NCBI RefSeq assembly: GCF_016918015.1
Contig: NZ_JAERMK010000011.1
Location: 57,186 to 121,185 of the forward strand
DNA length: 64,000 nucleotides
Origin: Glycomyces sp. YM15
GTDB lineage: Bacteria > Actinomycetota > Actinomycetes > Mycobacteriales > Micromonosporaceae
Direction: 5' to 3'
Each line of letters begins with the position of its first letter. Position 1 is the stretch's first letter. Of this stretch, positions 36,539-45,702 are shown piece after piece. The translations under genes were made by a program, and so were the position numbers. The notes below the pieces were generated by a model. That model had not been told where the DNA came from. It made no database searches and saw only the letters and a list, made by a program, of their open reading frames with translations.

Positions 36539-37816
36539 ATGGACGGCTACGGATGGAACCTCGCGCTGGTGGGCGTGCTGGTGCTGCTGAACGCGCTCTT
36601 CGCGGGCAGCGAGATGGCGCTGGTGTCCCTGCGCGAGGGCCAGCTGCGCACGCTCGAGCGCGAGCAGGGCAAGGGCGCGCGCACCCTCGTGCGCCTCGCT
36701 CGCGACCCGAACCGGTTCCTCGCCACGATCCAGATCGGCATCACCCTCGCCGGGTTCCTGGCCTCGGCGACGGCGGCCGTGTCGCTGGCCGAACCGATCG
36801 CGCCCCTGCTGAGCTTCCTCGGCGGAGCGGCCGACGCGGTGGCGGTCGGCCTGGTCACGGTGGTGCTCACGTTCTTCACGCTGGTGTTCGGCGAGCTCGC
36901 CCCGAAGCGGCTGGCGATGCAGTACGCGCTGCCGTGGTCGCTGATGGCGGCCAAGCCGCTCGACTTCCTCTCGGCCGCGGCGCGCCCGGTGGTGTGGCTG
37001 CTCAGCAAGTCCACCAACCTGGTGGTGCGGGTCTTCGGCGGCGGCAACGAGACCGACGGCGAGCAGATGAGCCCTTCCGAGCTCCGGGAACTCGTGTCCG
37101 GGCAGCGGGCCCTGAACCCCGAGCAGCGGGAGATCATCGTCGGCGCCTTGGAGATCCACGCCAGGCGGCTGCGCGAGGTGCTGGTCCCGCGCCGCGCCGT
37201 GTTGCAGTTGCCGTCCGATATGGACGTCGCGGAGGCGCGGTCGGCGCTCGCGGCCGCGGGTCACTCGCGGGCGCCGGTCACGGGCGAGACCGGCCTGGAC
37301 GACGTGCTCGGCGTCGTGCACCTGCGCGACCTCCTCGACGACTCGACGAACCTGGTCGCGGCGATGCGCCCGGTCGTGGTGTTCCCCGATTCGCTGCGGG
37401 TCTCCGAGGCGCTGCGGCGTTTCAAGACCGACCACGAGCAGTTCGCGGTGGTCGTCGACGAGCACGGCGGCATCGACGGCATCGTGACCCTCGAAGACCT
37501 CCTCGAGGAGTTCGTGGGCGAGATCTACGACGAGACCGACCGCGACGTGATGGGCGTGCAGCACCGCGCCGACGGCGAGATGACCGTGCCCGGGACCTTC
37601 CCGATCCACGACCTGGAAGACCTCGGCATCGAGCTGATCGACCCGCCGGAAGGGAGCTTCACCACGGTCGCGGGCCTCATGCTGGCGCGCCTCGGGCGGC
37701 TCCCGGAGGTCCCGGGCGACAAAGTACGCGTCTCGGGCTGGGAATTCGAGGTCGCCGAGGTCGAGCAGCACGCGATCACGTCCGTGCGGATCCGCCGCCT
37801 GGCGGCCGAGGACTGA
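36539..37816 (+). CDS. CNNM/CorC (HlyC) family transporter-like protein
   Basis: This 425-residue protein has the standard order for the family. A DUF21/CNNM membrane domain (about 1-190) with FAGSEMALVS near residue 20 is followed by a CBS pair (about 215-335) with VPRRAVLQLP. A CorC/HlyC domain (about 345-425) with TVAGLMLARLGRLPEVPG closes it. Such proteins are linked to magnesium or cobalt efflux and are sometimes called haemolysins for historical reasons. It may be co-transcribed with dusB 56 nt downstream. Confidence 0.9.
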   Translation: MDGYGWNLALVGVLVLLNALFAGSEMALVSLREGQLRTLEREQGKGARTLVRLARDPNRFLATIQIGITLAGFLASATAAVSLAEPIAPLLSFLGGAADAVAVGLVTVVLTFFTLVFGELAPKRLAMQYALPWSLMAAKPLDFLSAAARPVVWLLSKSTNLVVRVFGGGNETDGEQMSPSELRELVSGQRALNPEQREIIVGALEIHARRLREVLVPRRAVLQLPSDMDVAEARSALAAAGHSRAPVTGETGLDDVLGVVHLRDLLDDSTNLVAAMRPVVVFPDSLRVSEALRRFKTDHEQFAVVVDEHGGIDGIVTLEDLLEEFVGEIYDETDRDVMGVQHRADGEMTVPGTFPIHDLEDLGIELIDPPEGSFTTVAGLMLARLGRLPEVPGDKVRVSGWEFEVAEVEQHAITSVRIRRLAAED

Positions 37817-37872
37817 GGTGCGGCGCGTCACCGGGCGGGGCGGCGGGGCCGGACCGCTGGAATAATGGACCG

Positions 37873-39030
37873 GTGACGAAGCAGCTCGCGCTCGCAGGCG
37901 CCCCGGTCGACCCGCCGGTGGTGCTGGCACCCATGGCCGGGATCACGAACCTTCCGTTCCGCAAGCTCTGCAGAGAGCAGGGCGCGGGGATCTACGTGTG
38001 CGAGATGATCACGACCGTGGCGCTCACCGAGCGCAACCCCAAGACCATGCGGCTGATCGAGTTCGATCCCGAGGAGACGACCCGCAGCCTGCAGCTCTAC
38101 GGCGTCGACCCGGCCGGGATGCGCAAGGCCGTGCGGATGGTCGCGGACGAGGACCTCGCCGACCACATCGACCTCAACTTCGGCTGCCCCGTCCCGAAGG
38201 TGACCCGGCGGGGCGGCGGCTCGGCGCTGCCGTGGAAGCGGAAGCTGTTCCGCGAGATCGTGACCGCGGCGGTCGACGCCGCCGGGGGCATCCCCGTCAC
38301 CGTGAAGATGCGCAAGGGCATCGACGATGACCACCTGACCTACCTCGAAGCGGGCAAGATCGCCCAGGACGCGGGCGTCGCGTGGGTGGCGCTGCACGGA
38401 CGCACCGCGGCCGAGCGGTACTCGGGCACCGCCGACTGGGACGCGATCGCGACGCTGAAAGCGCACCTGGATCTGCCGGTGCTGGGCAACGGGGACATCT
38501 GGGAGGCCGACGACGCGCTGCGCATGGTCGAGCAGACCGGCTGCGACGGCGTCGTGGTCGGCCGCGGCTGCCTCGGCAGGCCTTGGCTGTTCGGCGACCT
38601 GGAAGCGGCCTTCAACGGCCGTGAGCGGCGCATCATGCCTTCTCTCGGGGAGGTCGCGAAGGTCATGTACCGGCACGCGGAGCTGCTGGTCGAGTGGATC
38701 GCGGGCGCCGAATCGTACGAGGCCCGGCGGAACATCGACGCCGAGGAGCACGGCTGCCGCGAGTTCCGCAAGCACGTGGCCTGGTACCTCAAGGGCTTCC
38801 CGGTCGGCGGCGAGCTGCGCCGCGAGCTCTCGATGGTCTCCCACCTGAACGAGCTCGAAGACCTCCTCGGCAAGCTCGACGCCGCCGCGCCGTTCCCCGA
38901 GTCGACCATCGGCAAGCCGCGCGGCCGCACCAACAGCCCAGGCAAGGTGACCCTCCCGGACGGCTGGCTCGACAACCGCGACGACCTCACCGTCCCCGAA
39001 GGCGCCGAGATCGACTCCTCAGGCGGCTGA
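37873..39030 (+). CDS. dusB: tRNA-dihydrouridine synthase, DusB-like
   Basis: This 385-residue flavoenzyme reduces specific uridines in tRNA to dihydrouridine using FMN and NADPH. It shows the FMN-barrel opening LAPMAGITNLPFRKLC, the signature LNFGCPVPKVTRRGGGSAL with catalytic cysteine, VKMRKGIDDDH, and ALHGRTAAERYSG. The C-terminal helical domain (about 250-345) binds tRNA. The GTG at 37873 is chosen because conserved residues begin within 20 codons. DusB family assignment is inferred from actinobacterial type. Confidence 0.92.
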   Translation: MTKQLALAGAPVDPPVVLAPMAGITNLPFRKLCREQGAGIYVCEMITTVALTERNPKTMRLIEFDPEETTRSLQLYGVDPAGMRKAVRMVADEDLADHIDLNFGCPVPKVTRRGGGSALPWKRKLFREIVTAAVDAAGGIPVTVKMRKGIDDDHLTYLEAGKIAQDAGVAWVALHGRTAAERYSGTADWDAIATLKAHLDLPVLGNGDIWEADDALRMVEQTGCDGVVVGRGCLGRPWLFGDLEAAFNGRERRIMPSLGEVAKVMYRHAELLVEWIAGAESYEARRNIDAEEHGCREFRKHVAWYLKGFPVGGELRRELSMVSHLNELEDLLGKLDAAAPFPESTIGKPRGRTNSPGKVTLPDGWLDNRDDLTVPEGAEIDSSGG

Positions 39031-39206
39031 GTCCGGCTTCGCCGCCTGGCGGGCACCGGCCCGAATCTCGCGGCGTCAGTTTCGGCGGCGATCGGTTCGG
39101 GGAGGGTGAACGTCTTCCCGAAGGCGTACGTGGTGACCTCGGCACAGGAGCCACTGGTCTGGGGATCCGTGCTGATGGGACCGCGTGCGCCCGGTCCGGG
39201 CATCGA

Positions 39207-39241
39207 AAAGGGGGACCTCCGGTGCCGGGAGGTCCCCCTTT
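39207..39241 (-). terminator. Terminator after rpmE2
   Basis: A perfect 14-bp stem (39207-39220 with 39228-39241) lies 16 bp beyond the minus-strand stop of rpmE2. A T-rich end is produced in that direction. Confidence 0.85.
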
Positions 39242-39256
39242 CGTCTTGCGCCCCTG

Positions 39257-39514
39257 CTACTCGGCGGGGGCCGTCTTGCCGTACTTCTTGTAGAACTTGG
39301 CGACTCGGCCCTCGTCGTCCAGAACACGGCTCTTGCCGGTCCAGAACGGGTGCGAGGCCGAGGAGATCTGGACGTCGATCACCGGGTAGGTCTTGCCGTC
39401 CTCCCACTCGACGGTCTCGGCCGAACCGACCGTGGACCGAGTGAGGAAGGCGAAGTCCGCGGCGCGGTCGCGGAAGACGACGTAGTCGTACTTCGGGTGA
39501 ATACCTTGCTTCAT
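39257..39514 (-). CDS. rpmE2: 50S ribosomal protein L31 type B, zinc-free paralogue
   Basis: This 85-residue protein has the type B L31 pattern: MKQGIHPKY at the start, then FLTRSTVGS, and HPFWTGKS near residue 55. It has none of the four cysteines that bind zinc in ordinary L31. It is made under zinc scarcity to replace the zinc-bearing form and free the metal. Its ATG overlaps the stop of the CobW-like gene (TCAT on the plus strand), so both belong to one Zur-controlled operon. Confidence 0.95.
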   Translation of the reverse strand: MKQGIHPKYDYVVFRDRAADFAFLTRSTVGSAETVEWEDGKTYPVIDVQISSASHPFWTGKSRVLDDEGRVAKFYKKYGKTAPAE

Positions 39515-40800
39515 TCCTGGTTCCTCTCCTTGCTTTCGAAACAACCCTCGAAGGGGTCGGGGTATTCCCGCCATGCGGCGACGCCTTCGGCGACTTCGTC
39601 GTCGGTGAGGAGGCACGCGTCGAGCACGGCGGCGATCTCGTCGGCCTCGAAGTGGATACCCACGAACGCCAGCTGAATCTCGCGGTCGCCGAAGTCGGCG
39701 TCCCAGTGCAGATCGGCGTTGACGCGCCGTTCGGGACTCGACTCCTCCCACTTCTCATCGGGGGTGGCCGCGAGCCACAGCCCCATGTCCCCCATCGAGA
39801 CGCCGCCGCCGCTGGACTCCCAGGCCACGACGGTGTCGGGCTGCCCGGCGAGCCACAGGTGGCCGCGACCGCGCAGGGTCCGGCCGGCGAGGGTCGGGAG
39901 GGCCTGGTGGAAGCGCTCGGGGTGGAAAGGCCGGCGGGCGCGGAAGACGGAGGCGACGACGCCGCAGTCGGGTTCGGGCTCATGGGCTCCCACGGCGTAG
40001 CCCTCGAGGCCGCGGCCGTGCGGTTCGGGCGCTTCGGGGTCGAAGCGGCCGCTGCGGCGGATGCGGGCGGAGAGCCAGGCCGGTTCCGAGACGTCCAGGA
40101 CGAGGTGGCGGGCCCAGGGGTTGAGGCGCTGGAGCAGGACGGCGAGGCGGGTGTGCTCGTAGTCGAGTTCGGAGTCGGGCGCCCAGAGGAGCACGGTGTC
40201 GGCGAATTCGATCTGGCGTGCGGCGACTTCGGAGACGGACCGGGTGTCGTCGTCGGCGGCCTGCAGTTTGCGGTCGGCGAGGTCCTGGTCGGAGTCGAGG
40301 GTCTCGAGGAGGCTGCCGGGGTCGCAGACGGCGACGACGGAGTCGATGCGGATGACCTCGGAGACGGGTTCGCCGTCGACATGGCACCAGCCGCAGGCGG
40401 TGGTGACGGACTCGGGCTCCATGGAGGGCGGGAGGAGGAGGGCGAGGTCGCTGGCGGGCCGGGAGCGGGCGAGGCGCACGAGGGCGGGGAGCAGGTCTTC
40501 GCGGATCGTGCAGTTGATGCAGCCGTGTTCGAGGGTCACGCGCTCGTCTTCGAGGTCCCCTCTCCCGTCGCGCACGATGCGGCGGACGGTGCCGGTGTCG
40601 AGGAGTTCGGCGAGGTCGTAGGTGACGACGAGGAGGCTCGGGTCGGCGAGGGTGAGCAGGTCGGCGGCCTCGCGGGTCGCCTTGGGGGCGAAGCCGGTCA
40701 GGAGTGTCAGCGCCGGTCGCAGGTCGGCCGGTGCGACTGAGGCACGGCCTCGGCGAGGCTCGCGCGCCGTGAATCGACTCGGTTGGGCGTCCTGGCTCAT
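39511..40800 (-). CDS. CobW/COG0523-like putative zinc chaperone lacking a standard P-loop
   Basis: This 429-residue protein has the CobW/COG0523 layout. The metal motif GCINC lies at about residue 93 ([17 protein letters not shown]), and a typical C-terminal CobW_C domain (about 300-400) contains [13 protein letters not shown] and GHLWLAG. Instead of the usual GxxGxGKT nucleotide site it reads [16 protein letters not shown], so ordinary GTP binding is doubtful. Family members deliver zinc or other metals to target proteins. It opens leftward from a Zur box and is coupled to rpmE2. Confidence 0.85.
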   Translation of the reverse strand: MSQDAQPSRFTAREPRRGRASVAPADLRPALTLLTGFAPKATREAADLLTLADPSLLVVTYDLAELLDTGTVRRIVRDGRGDLEDERVTLEHGCINCTIREDLLPALVRLARSRPASDLALLLPPSMEPESVTTACGWCHVDGEPVSEVIRIDSVVAVCDPGSLLETLDSDQDLADRKLQAADDDTRSVSEVAARQIEFADTVLLWAPDSELDYEHTRLAVLLQRLNPWARHLVLDVSEPAWLSARIRRSGRFDPEAPEPHGRGLEGYAVGAHEPEPDCGVVASVFRARRPFHPERFHQALPTLAGRTLRGRGHLWLAGQPDTVVAWESSGGGVSMGDMGLWLAATPDEKWEESSPERRVNADLHWDADFGDREIQLAFVGIHFEADEIAAVLDACLLTDDEVAEGVAAWREYPDPFEGCFESKERNQE

Positions 40801-40817
40801 GAGGCCTCCGATCTATT

Positions 40818-40832
40818 TGAAAACGATTGTCA
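40818..40832. promoter_or_regulatory. Zur box between CobW-like gene and rpmB
   Basis: TGAAAACGATTGTCA closely matches the actinobacterial Zur palindrome. Its right half ATTGTCA is identical to that of the perfect box before znuA. It lies 18 bp before the CobW-like start and 32 bp before the rpmB GTG, so it can control both directions. Confidence 0.88.
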
Positions 40833-40863
40833 TTATACTGGTCCTCGCGAGAGGAGGACCACC

Positions 40864-41100
40864 GTGTCCAGAACATGCGAGGTGACCGGCGCCGGACCCG
40901 GCTTCGGCAACAACGTGCCGTGGTCGAAGCACAAGACCCGGCGAAAATGGAACGTCAACCTGCAGAACAAGCGGTACTACCTGCCCAGCGAGGGCAGGCA
41001 CGTGCGACTCCGGGTGTCCGCCAAGGGCATCAAGGTGATCGACCGCGATGGGATCGAGGCCGTCGTGGCGCGGCTGCGGGCCGAGGGGAAGAAGGTCTGA
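40864..41100 (+). CDS. rpmB: 50S ribosomal protein L28, zinc-free paralogue
   Basis: This 78-residue protein reads [21 protein letters not shown] at the start and [16 protein letters not shown] in the middle, as in L28. Only one cysteine is left of the two CxxC pairs that hold zinc in the standard form. It starts at a GTG behind GAGGAGG. It is the first gene of rpmB-rpmG-rpsN, all zinc-free forms under the Zur box. Confidence 0.93.
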   Translation: MSRTCEVTGAGPGFGNNVPWSKHKTRRKWNVNLQNKRYYLPSEGRHVRLRVSAKGIKVIDRDGIEAVVARLRAEGKKV

Positions 41101-41101
41101 G

Positions 41102-41272
41102 ATGGCGAGCAAGAGCACCGACATCCGGCCCGTGATCAAGCTGCGGTCGACCGCGGGGACCGGCTACACGTACGTGACCCGCAAGAACCGCCGCAACGAC
41201 CCGGACCGCCTGGTCCTCAAGAAGTACGACCCGGTCGTGCGCAAGCACGTGGAATTCAGGGAGGACCGGTAA
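41102..41272 (+). CDS. rpmG: 50S ribosomal protein L33, zinc-free paralogue
   Basis: This 56-residue protein has the L33 pattern: [23 protein letters not shown], then [13 protein letters not shown]. It contains no cysteine, so it is the zinc-independent form. It follows rpmB after one base, and its stop shares a base with the rpsN start (TAATG). Confidence 0.95.
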   Translation: MASKSTDIRPVIKLRSTAGTGYTYVTRKNRRNDPDRLVLKKYDPVVRKHVEFREDR

Positions 41273-41577
41273 TGGCCAAGAAGAGCATGATCGCCAAGCA
41301 GCACAAGCGCGAGGCCCTCGTCGAGCGCCACCGCGAGCAGCGCGCCGAGCTGAAGCGGCTGATCGCGCACCCGGACACCGATGCCGAGGCGCGGGCGGCG
41401 GCCGTGGTGAAGCTCCAGAAGCTGCCGCGCGACTCCTCGGCCACCCGGCTGCGCAACCGGGACGCCGTTGACGGCCGCCCGCGCGGGTTCAACCGGAAGT
41501 TCGGACTGTCGCGTGTCCGACTCAGGGAGATGGCGCACCGTGGCGAATTGCCCGGTTTGCGCAAGGCTTCCTGGTAG
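41272..41577 (+). CDS. rpsN: 30S ribosomal protein S14, zinc-free paralogue
   Basis: This 101-residue protein is the long S14 type: [14 protein letters not shown] at the start, [20 protein letters not shown] in the middle, and [25 protein letters not shown] at the end. It lacks the CxxC pairs of the 61-residue zinc form. It closes the alternative ribosomal protein operon. Confidence 0.95.
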   Translation: MAKKSMIAKQHKREALVERHREQRAELKRLIAHPDTDAEARAAAVVKLQKLPRDSSATRLRNRDAVDGRPRGFNRKFGLSRVRLREMAHRGELPGLRKASW

Positions 41578-41615
41578 TAATTCGCCACACATCGGTCAAA
41601 CACCGCAGCTGGTCG

Positions 41616-41672
41616 GCGCCCTCTTGCGACTCCATGGAATGAAAGCGTTATACGCCTGTCGCAAGAGGGCGC
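41616..41672 (+). promoter_or_regulatory. Promoter embedded in a perfect 15-bp inverted repeat
   Basis: GCGCCCTCTTGCGAC (41616-41630) is repeated as its exact complement at 41658-41672 with a 27-nt spacer. The left arm contains TTGCGA (41624-41629), which with TTATAC (41648-41653) forms a near-consensus promoter at 18-bp spacing. The start point would fall in or near the right arm. Both arms could bind a repressor, or the structure could be a terminator for rpsN. Transcription would run into the small gene at 41805. Confidence 0.55.
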
Positions 41673-41804
41673 TATCGTGGGCGTTGCGAGTCCGTTGTGA
41701 GGCTGCTCTCAAGCCCGGAACCATGTGAGCTCCTCCTGCGTTTGACTCGAAGAACGAAGGAGCGGCTCAGCGAGGTCTGCGAGCCGTACATGAGTGGAGA
41801 AGCG

Positions 41805-41996
41805 ATGGCCCAGCAATTGGAGACCGCCCCCGCCGAGACCGGTGAGCCCGAACCGCTCGCCGAGCCCGCCGCCGACGTGCCCGCCAGCCCCGCCGCCCTG
41901 TGGGCGTCGGAGAGCAAGGCGAACTACTCCATCACGCACACCGAGAAGGTCGAACACGACTGGATCGACTGCGGCTGCGTCATCCACAGCGAATGA
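41805..41996 (+). CDS. 63-residue Cys/His-tailed peptide, possible peptide precursor
   Basis: This protein has an acidic Pro/Ala/Glu-rich first half (residues about 5-35) and a tail SESKANYSITHTEKVEHD followed by WIDCGCVIHSE. The only two cysteines form CGC near the end, next to two histidines. A GGAGAA ribosome site precedes the ATG; an ATG at 41790 is an alternative. I do not recognise a family. A leader plus Cys-rich core resembles ribosomal peptide precursors, and a metal-binding tail is also possible given the zinc locus upstream. No modifying enzyme is adjacent. Confidence 0.55.
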   Translation: MAQQLETAPAETGEPEPLAEPAADVPASPAALWASESKANYSITHTEKVEHDWIDCGCVIHSE

Positions 41997-42008
41997 CCCG
42001 CGGCGCCG

Positions 42009-43139
42009 CTACGCGTCGACCTCGATGACGGCGCGGCAGCGGTCCTCGTACATGCCGTCACCGGCGTGGATCGAGAAGCCGGCCTCGAAGTCGAAGGCCG
42101 CATAGAGCCCGCTCACCCAGACGAGGCAGCTCACCAGCGCCTCGCGAGTCTCGCCGTCCTCGGTGATCTCCACCTGCGCCCGCGCCTCCCCCGGCAGGGA
42201 GGAGTCGAGGCGGAAGCCCAGGCCGTGCTCGTACCAGAGCCGCTCCGCGCGCGCCTCGGGATAGGCCGTGACCTCCCAGTGGGTGCCGGGAGCGAGCGCG
42301 AGGTCGCGGTTCGGGTCGTGCGGGAACGCGAACGGGCAGGCTTCCGCCGCGGGATCGGCGGCGCAGTCGTCGAGGAACGCCTGCAGGGCCGCGTTCACCT
42401 CGTCCTCGCCTTCCTGGGAGACCAGCAGCCAGGGCGAGGGCATCCAGTCGTCGACGACGCCGGCCTCGGGCGAGAGGAACTTGTCTCCGAGCACCAGCAT
42501 CGAGCCCTCGGTCTCGAACTCCATCGTGGACGGCATATCGGGGTAGAACTCGTAGTAGCCGGGCAGGAGCATGATGTATTCCGGTTCGGCCTGCAGGTCG
42601 ATGGGAATCTCGACGCCGTTGAGGTCGAGGTGGTCGAACGAGCCCCAGGCTTCGGTCTCGTTGAGCGCACCCGTGATCTCCGCGTCGCCGTGGTCGATCG
42701 TCACGTGGTACCGGTGCCCGATACGGGAGCCGTCGGGGCCCTCGATCTCGGCGTACACCTCGGCCGTGGCGATGCCGTCGCCGTCGTCGGTGTACTCGAC
42801 CTGCGCGACTTCGGTGATCTCCCAACGGGAGTCGAGCGCCTCGGGCACCAGGAACGCGCCTTCGGCGTCCTCCTGGTCGGTGTAGGCGAGCGCGGCCTCC
42901 ACATCGCCGTCGCGGACCGCTTCGAGGAAGGCGGCGACAGTGGACTCGGCGAGCGGCCGGTGCAGCGGGGACCACTTGACGACCGTGATGACGGCGGCGG
43001 CCAGCGCGATGGCGATGGCCGCGTATGCCAAGGCGGCGTTGGGGATCCGCGGGAATCGGCGGGTCGGCGACGGGCGGGTTCGGAGGCCGGCCCGGGTTCG
43101 CCGACGGCGCCCAGGTCGATCATGTGCTCCTCGCCCCAC
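42009..43139 (-). CDS. Anchored exported protein, unknown function, N-terminus in doubt
   Basis: This frame of about 376 residues has a basic N-terminus, one membrane helix (IPNAALAYAAIAIALAAAVITVV, about 32-54), then an exported acidic domain with four or five cysteines, DUF4878-like at its start (ESTVAAFLEAVRDGDVEAALAY). The GTG at 43139 has no ribosome site. A better start lies in another frame: GTG 43165 with AGGAG, giving MSESASPQRWGEEHMIDLG. Third-position GC changes from that frame to this one around 43060-43100, so a frameshift or sequence error near there is likely. It is convergent with the small peptide gene. Confidence 0.6.
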   Translation of the reverse strand: MGRGAHDRPGRRRRTRAGLRTRPSPTRRFPRIPNAALAYAAIAIALAAAVITVVKWSPLHRPLAESTVAAFLEAVRDGDVEAALAYTDQEDAEGAFLVPEALDSRWEITEVAQVEYTDDGDGIATAEVYAEIEGPDGSRIGHRYHVTIDHGDAEITGALNETEAWGSFDHLDLNGVEIPIDLQAEPEYIMLLPGYYEFYPDMPSTMEFETEGSMLVLGDKFLSPEAGVVDDWMPSPWLLVSQEGEDEVNAALQAFLDDCAADPAAEACPFAFPHDPNRDLALAPGTHWEVTAYPEARAERLWYEHGLGFRLDSSLPGEARAQVEITEDGETREALVSCLVWVSGLYAAFDFEAGFSIHAGDGMYEDRCRAVIEVDA

Positions 43140-43230
43140 CGCTGCGGGGAGGCGGATTCGGACACCCTCGCTCCTGTGACTCGACTGCTACCGTTGCTTT
43201 GGAAGTGTAGCGGTCTCGGCTAGGAACCCC

Positions 43231-44109
43231 ATGCCTTCGGAACGGTGGCTCAAGCGCCTCGCACGTGCGTTGCGGGACTTGGCGACCCATGCGCATATGC
43301 GGGCCGAGCCGCTGCCGCGCCTGCCGTTCGTGATCGCGCTCGTGGTCTCGGTGGTCGCGCTGGTGGCCGCGGTCGAGCACCGTCCGGGACCCGACGCGAA
43401 GATCGCCGCGGTCGACGAGTTGCCCTCGCCGGAGCCCGAGACCTACGACGACGAGGCGGCGTTCGTCGAGGAAGAGGTGGAGCTCGAGATCGTCGAGCAC
43501 GGCTTCAGCAGGGTCACCCGCGATGACGGCGAGGAGTACGTGCTCGTGGCGGTCGTGGTAGACAACCCGCACGACGGCGAGCTGGTCCCCGGTTCGCTGT
43601 CGATCCAGATGACGACCGATCGCGGGTACCCGGTGAACCTGGACACGATGTACCTCGGTTGGCTTCCGCCGCATTCGACCGCGGCGTTCGGCTACGTGAT
43701 GACCGTAGGCGCGGGCGAGTACGACGTGGAGGATCTGACGCTGGAGCCGCTGGATCCGACGATCCTGTACCCCTCGGAGTTCTGGGACGACGAGGTCTGG
43801 TTCAGCACGGACGCGCTGCCGACCTTCTCGTTCACCGGGCTGGAGCCGCTGGCGAGCCCGGACGGGTACCGGGTGCACTTCCGGGCCGAGGCGTCCGAGG
43901 AGGCTGATGTGCAGATCGCGGTGCTGTTCCGCGACGGTGTGGGGAGGCTCCTCGGCGGGTTCCCCGCGGACAGCGGCTACGACCTCTATTCGGGCGGGTT
44001 CCGGACCTTCCCGGCGGGCGAGTCGGCGCAGTATGTGGACGTGCCGGCCGACTGGATACCGGAAGGGGCCGATCTCGATCGGATCGAGATCGGCCCCAGC
44101 AGGTTCTAG
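43231..44109 (+). CDS. Anchored exported protein of unknown function
   Basis: This 292-residue protein has a basic N-terminus, one membrane helix (about 30-48, LPFVIALVVSVVALVAAVE) and an acidic exported domain rich in beta-strand patterns, with DUF4352-like features (YVLVAVVVDNPHDGELVPGS). The second half ends in a barrel-like region with tyrosines. It has no cysteine pair and no known catalytic motif. The ATG follows AGGAA. It is divergent from the other anchored protein gene and convergent with glyS. Confidence 0.65.
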   Translation: MPSERWLKRLARALRDLATHAHMRAEPLPRLPFVIALVVSVVALVAAVEHRPGPDAKIAAVDELPSPEPETYDDEAAFVEEEVELEIVEHGFSRVTRDDGEEYVLVAVVVDNPHDGELVPGSLSIQMTTDRGYPVNLDTMYLGWLPPHSTAAFGYVMTVGAGEYDVEDLTLEPLDPTILYPSEFWDDEVWFSTDALPTFSFTGLEPLASPDGYRVHFRAEASEEADVQIAVLFRDGVGRLLGGFPADSGYDLYSGGFRTFPAGESAQYVDVPADWIPEGADLDRIEIGPSRF

Positions 44110-44127
44110 TCACATTCGTTCGAGCAG

Positions 44128-45504
<1,377 letters not shown>

Positions 45505-45702
45505 GATGATTCCTCTCGATCCGGCTGGCGGTCGGTGAGACTGCGGATGTTTGCTCTCGGTTGAGATCCTCTGAGCAGATTGCCCAGGCGGCGGTTACTC
45601 GGTCAACCCAGTTTTGATGCTGAGTCTGTGCCCGAGACGCACGTCAAGTGCGGTCCGCCAGTGAGCAAGCGTACCTCGCAGCGGTCCCGGGATTCGCCGC
45701 GG

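Noticed and set aside
41616-41672. The inverted repeat as a simple rpsN terminator
   Set aside because: It is possible, but there is no T tract and the left arm and spacer hold a well-spaced promoter, so a regulatory reading is preferred.
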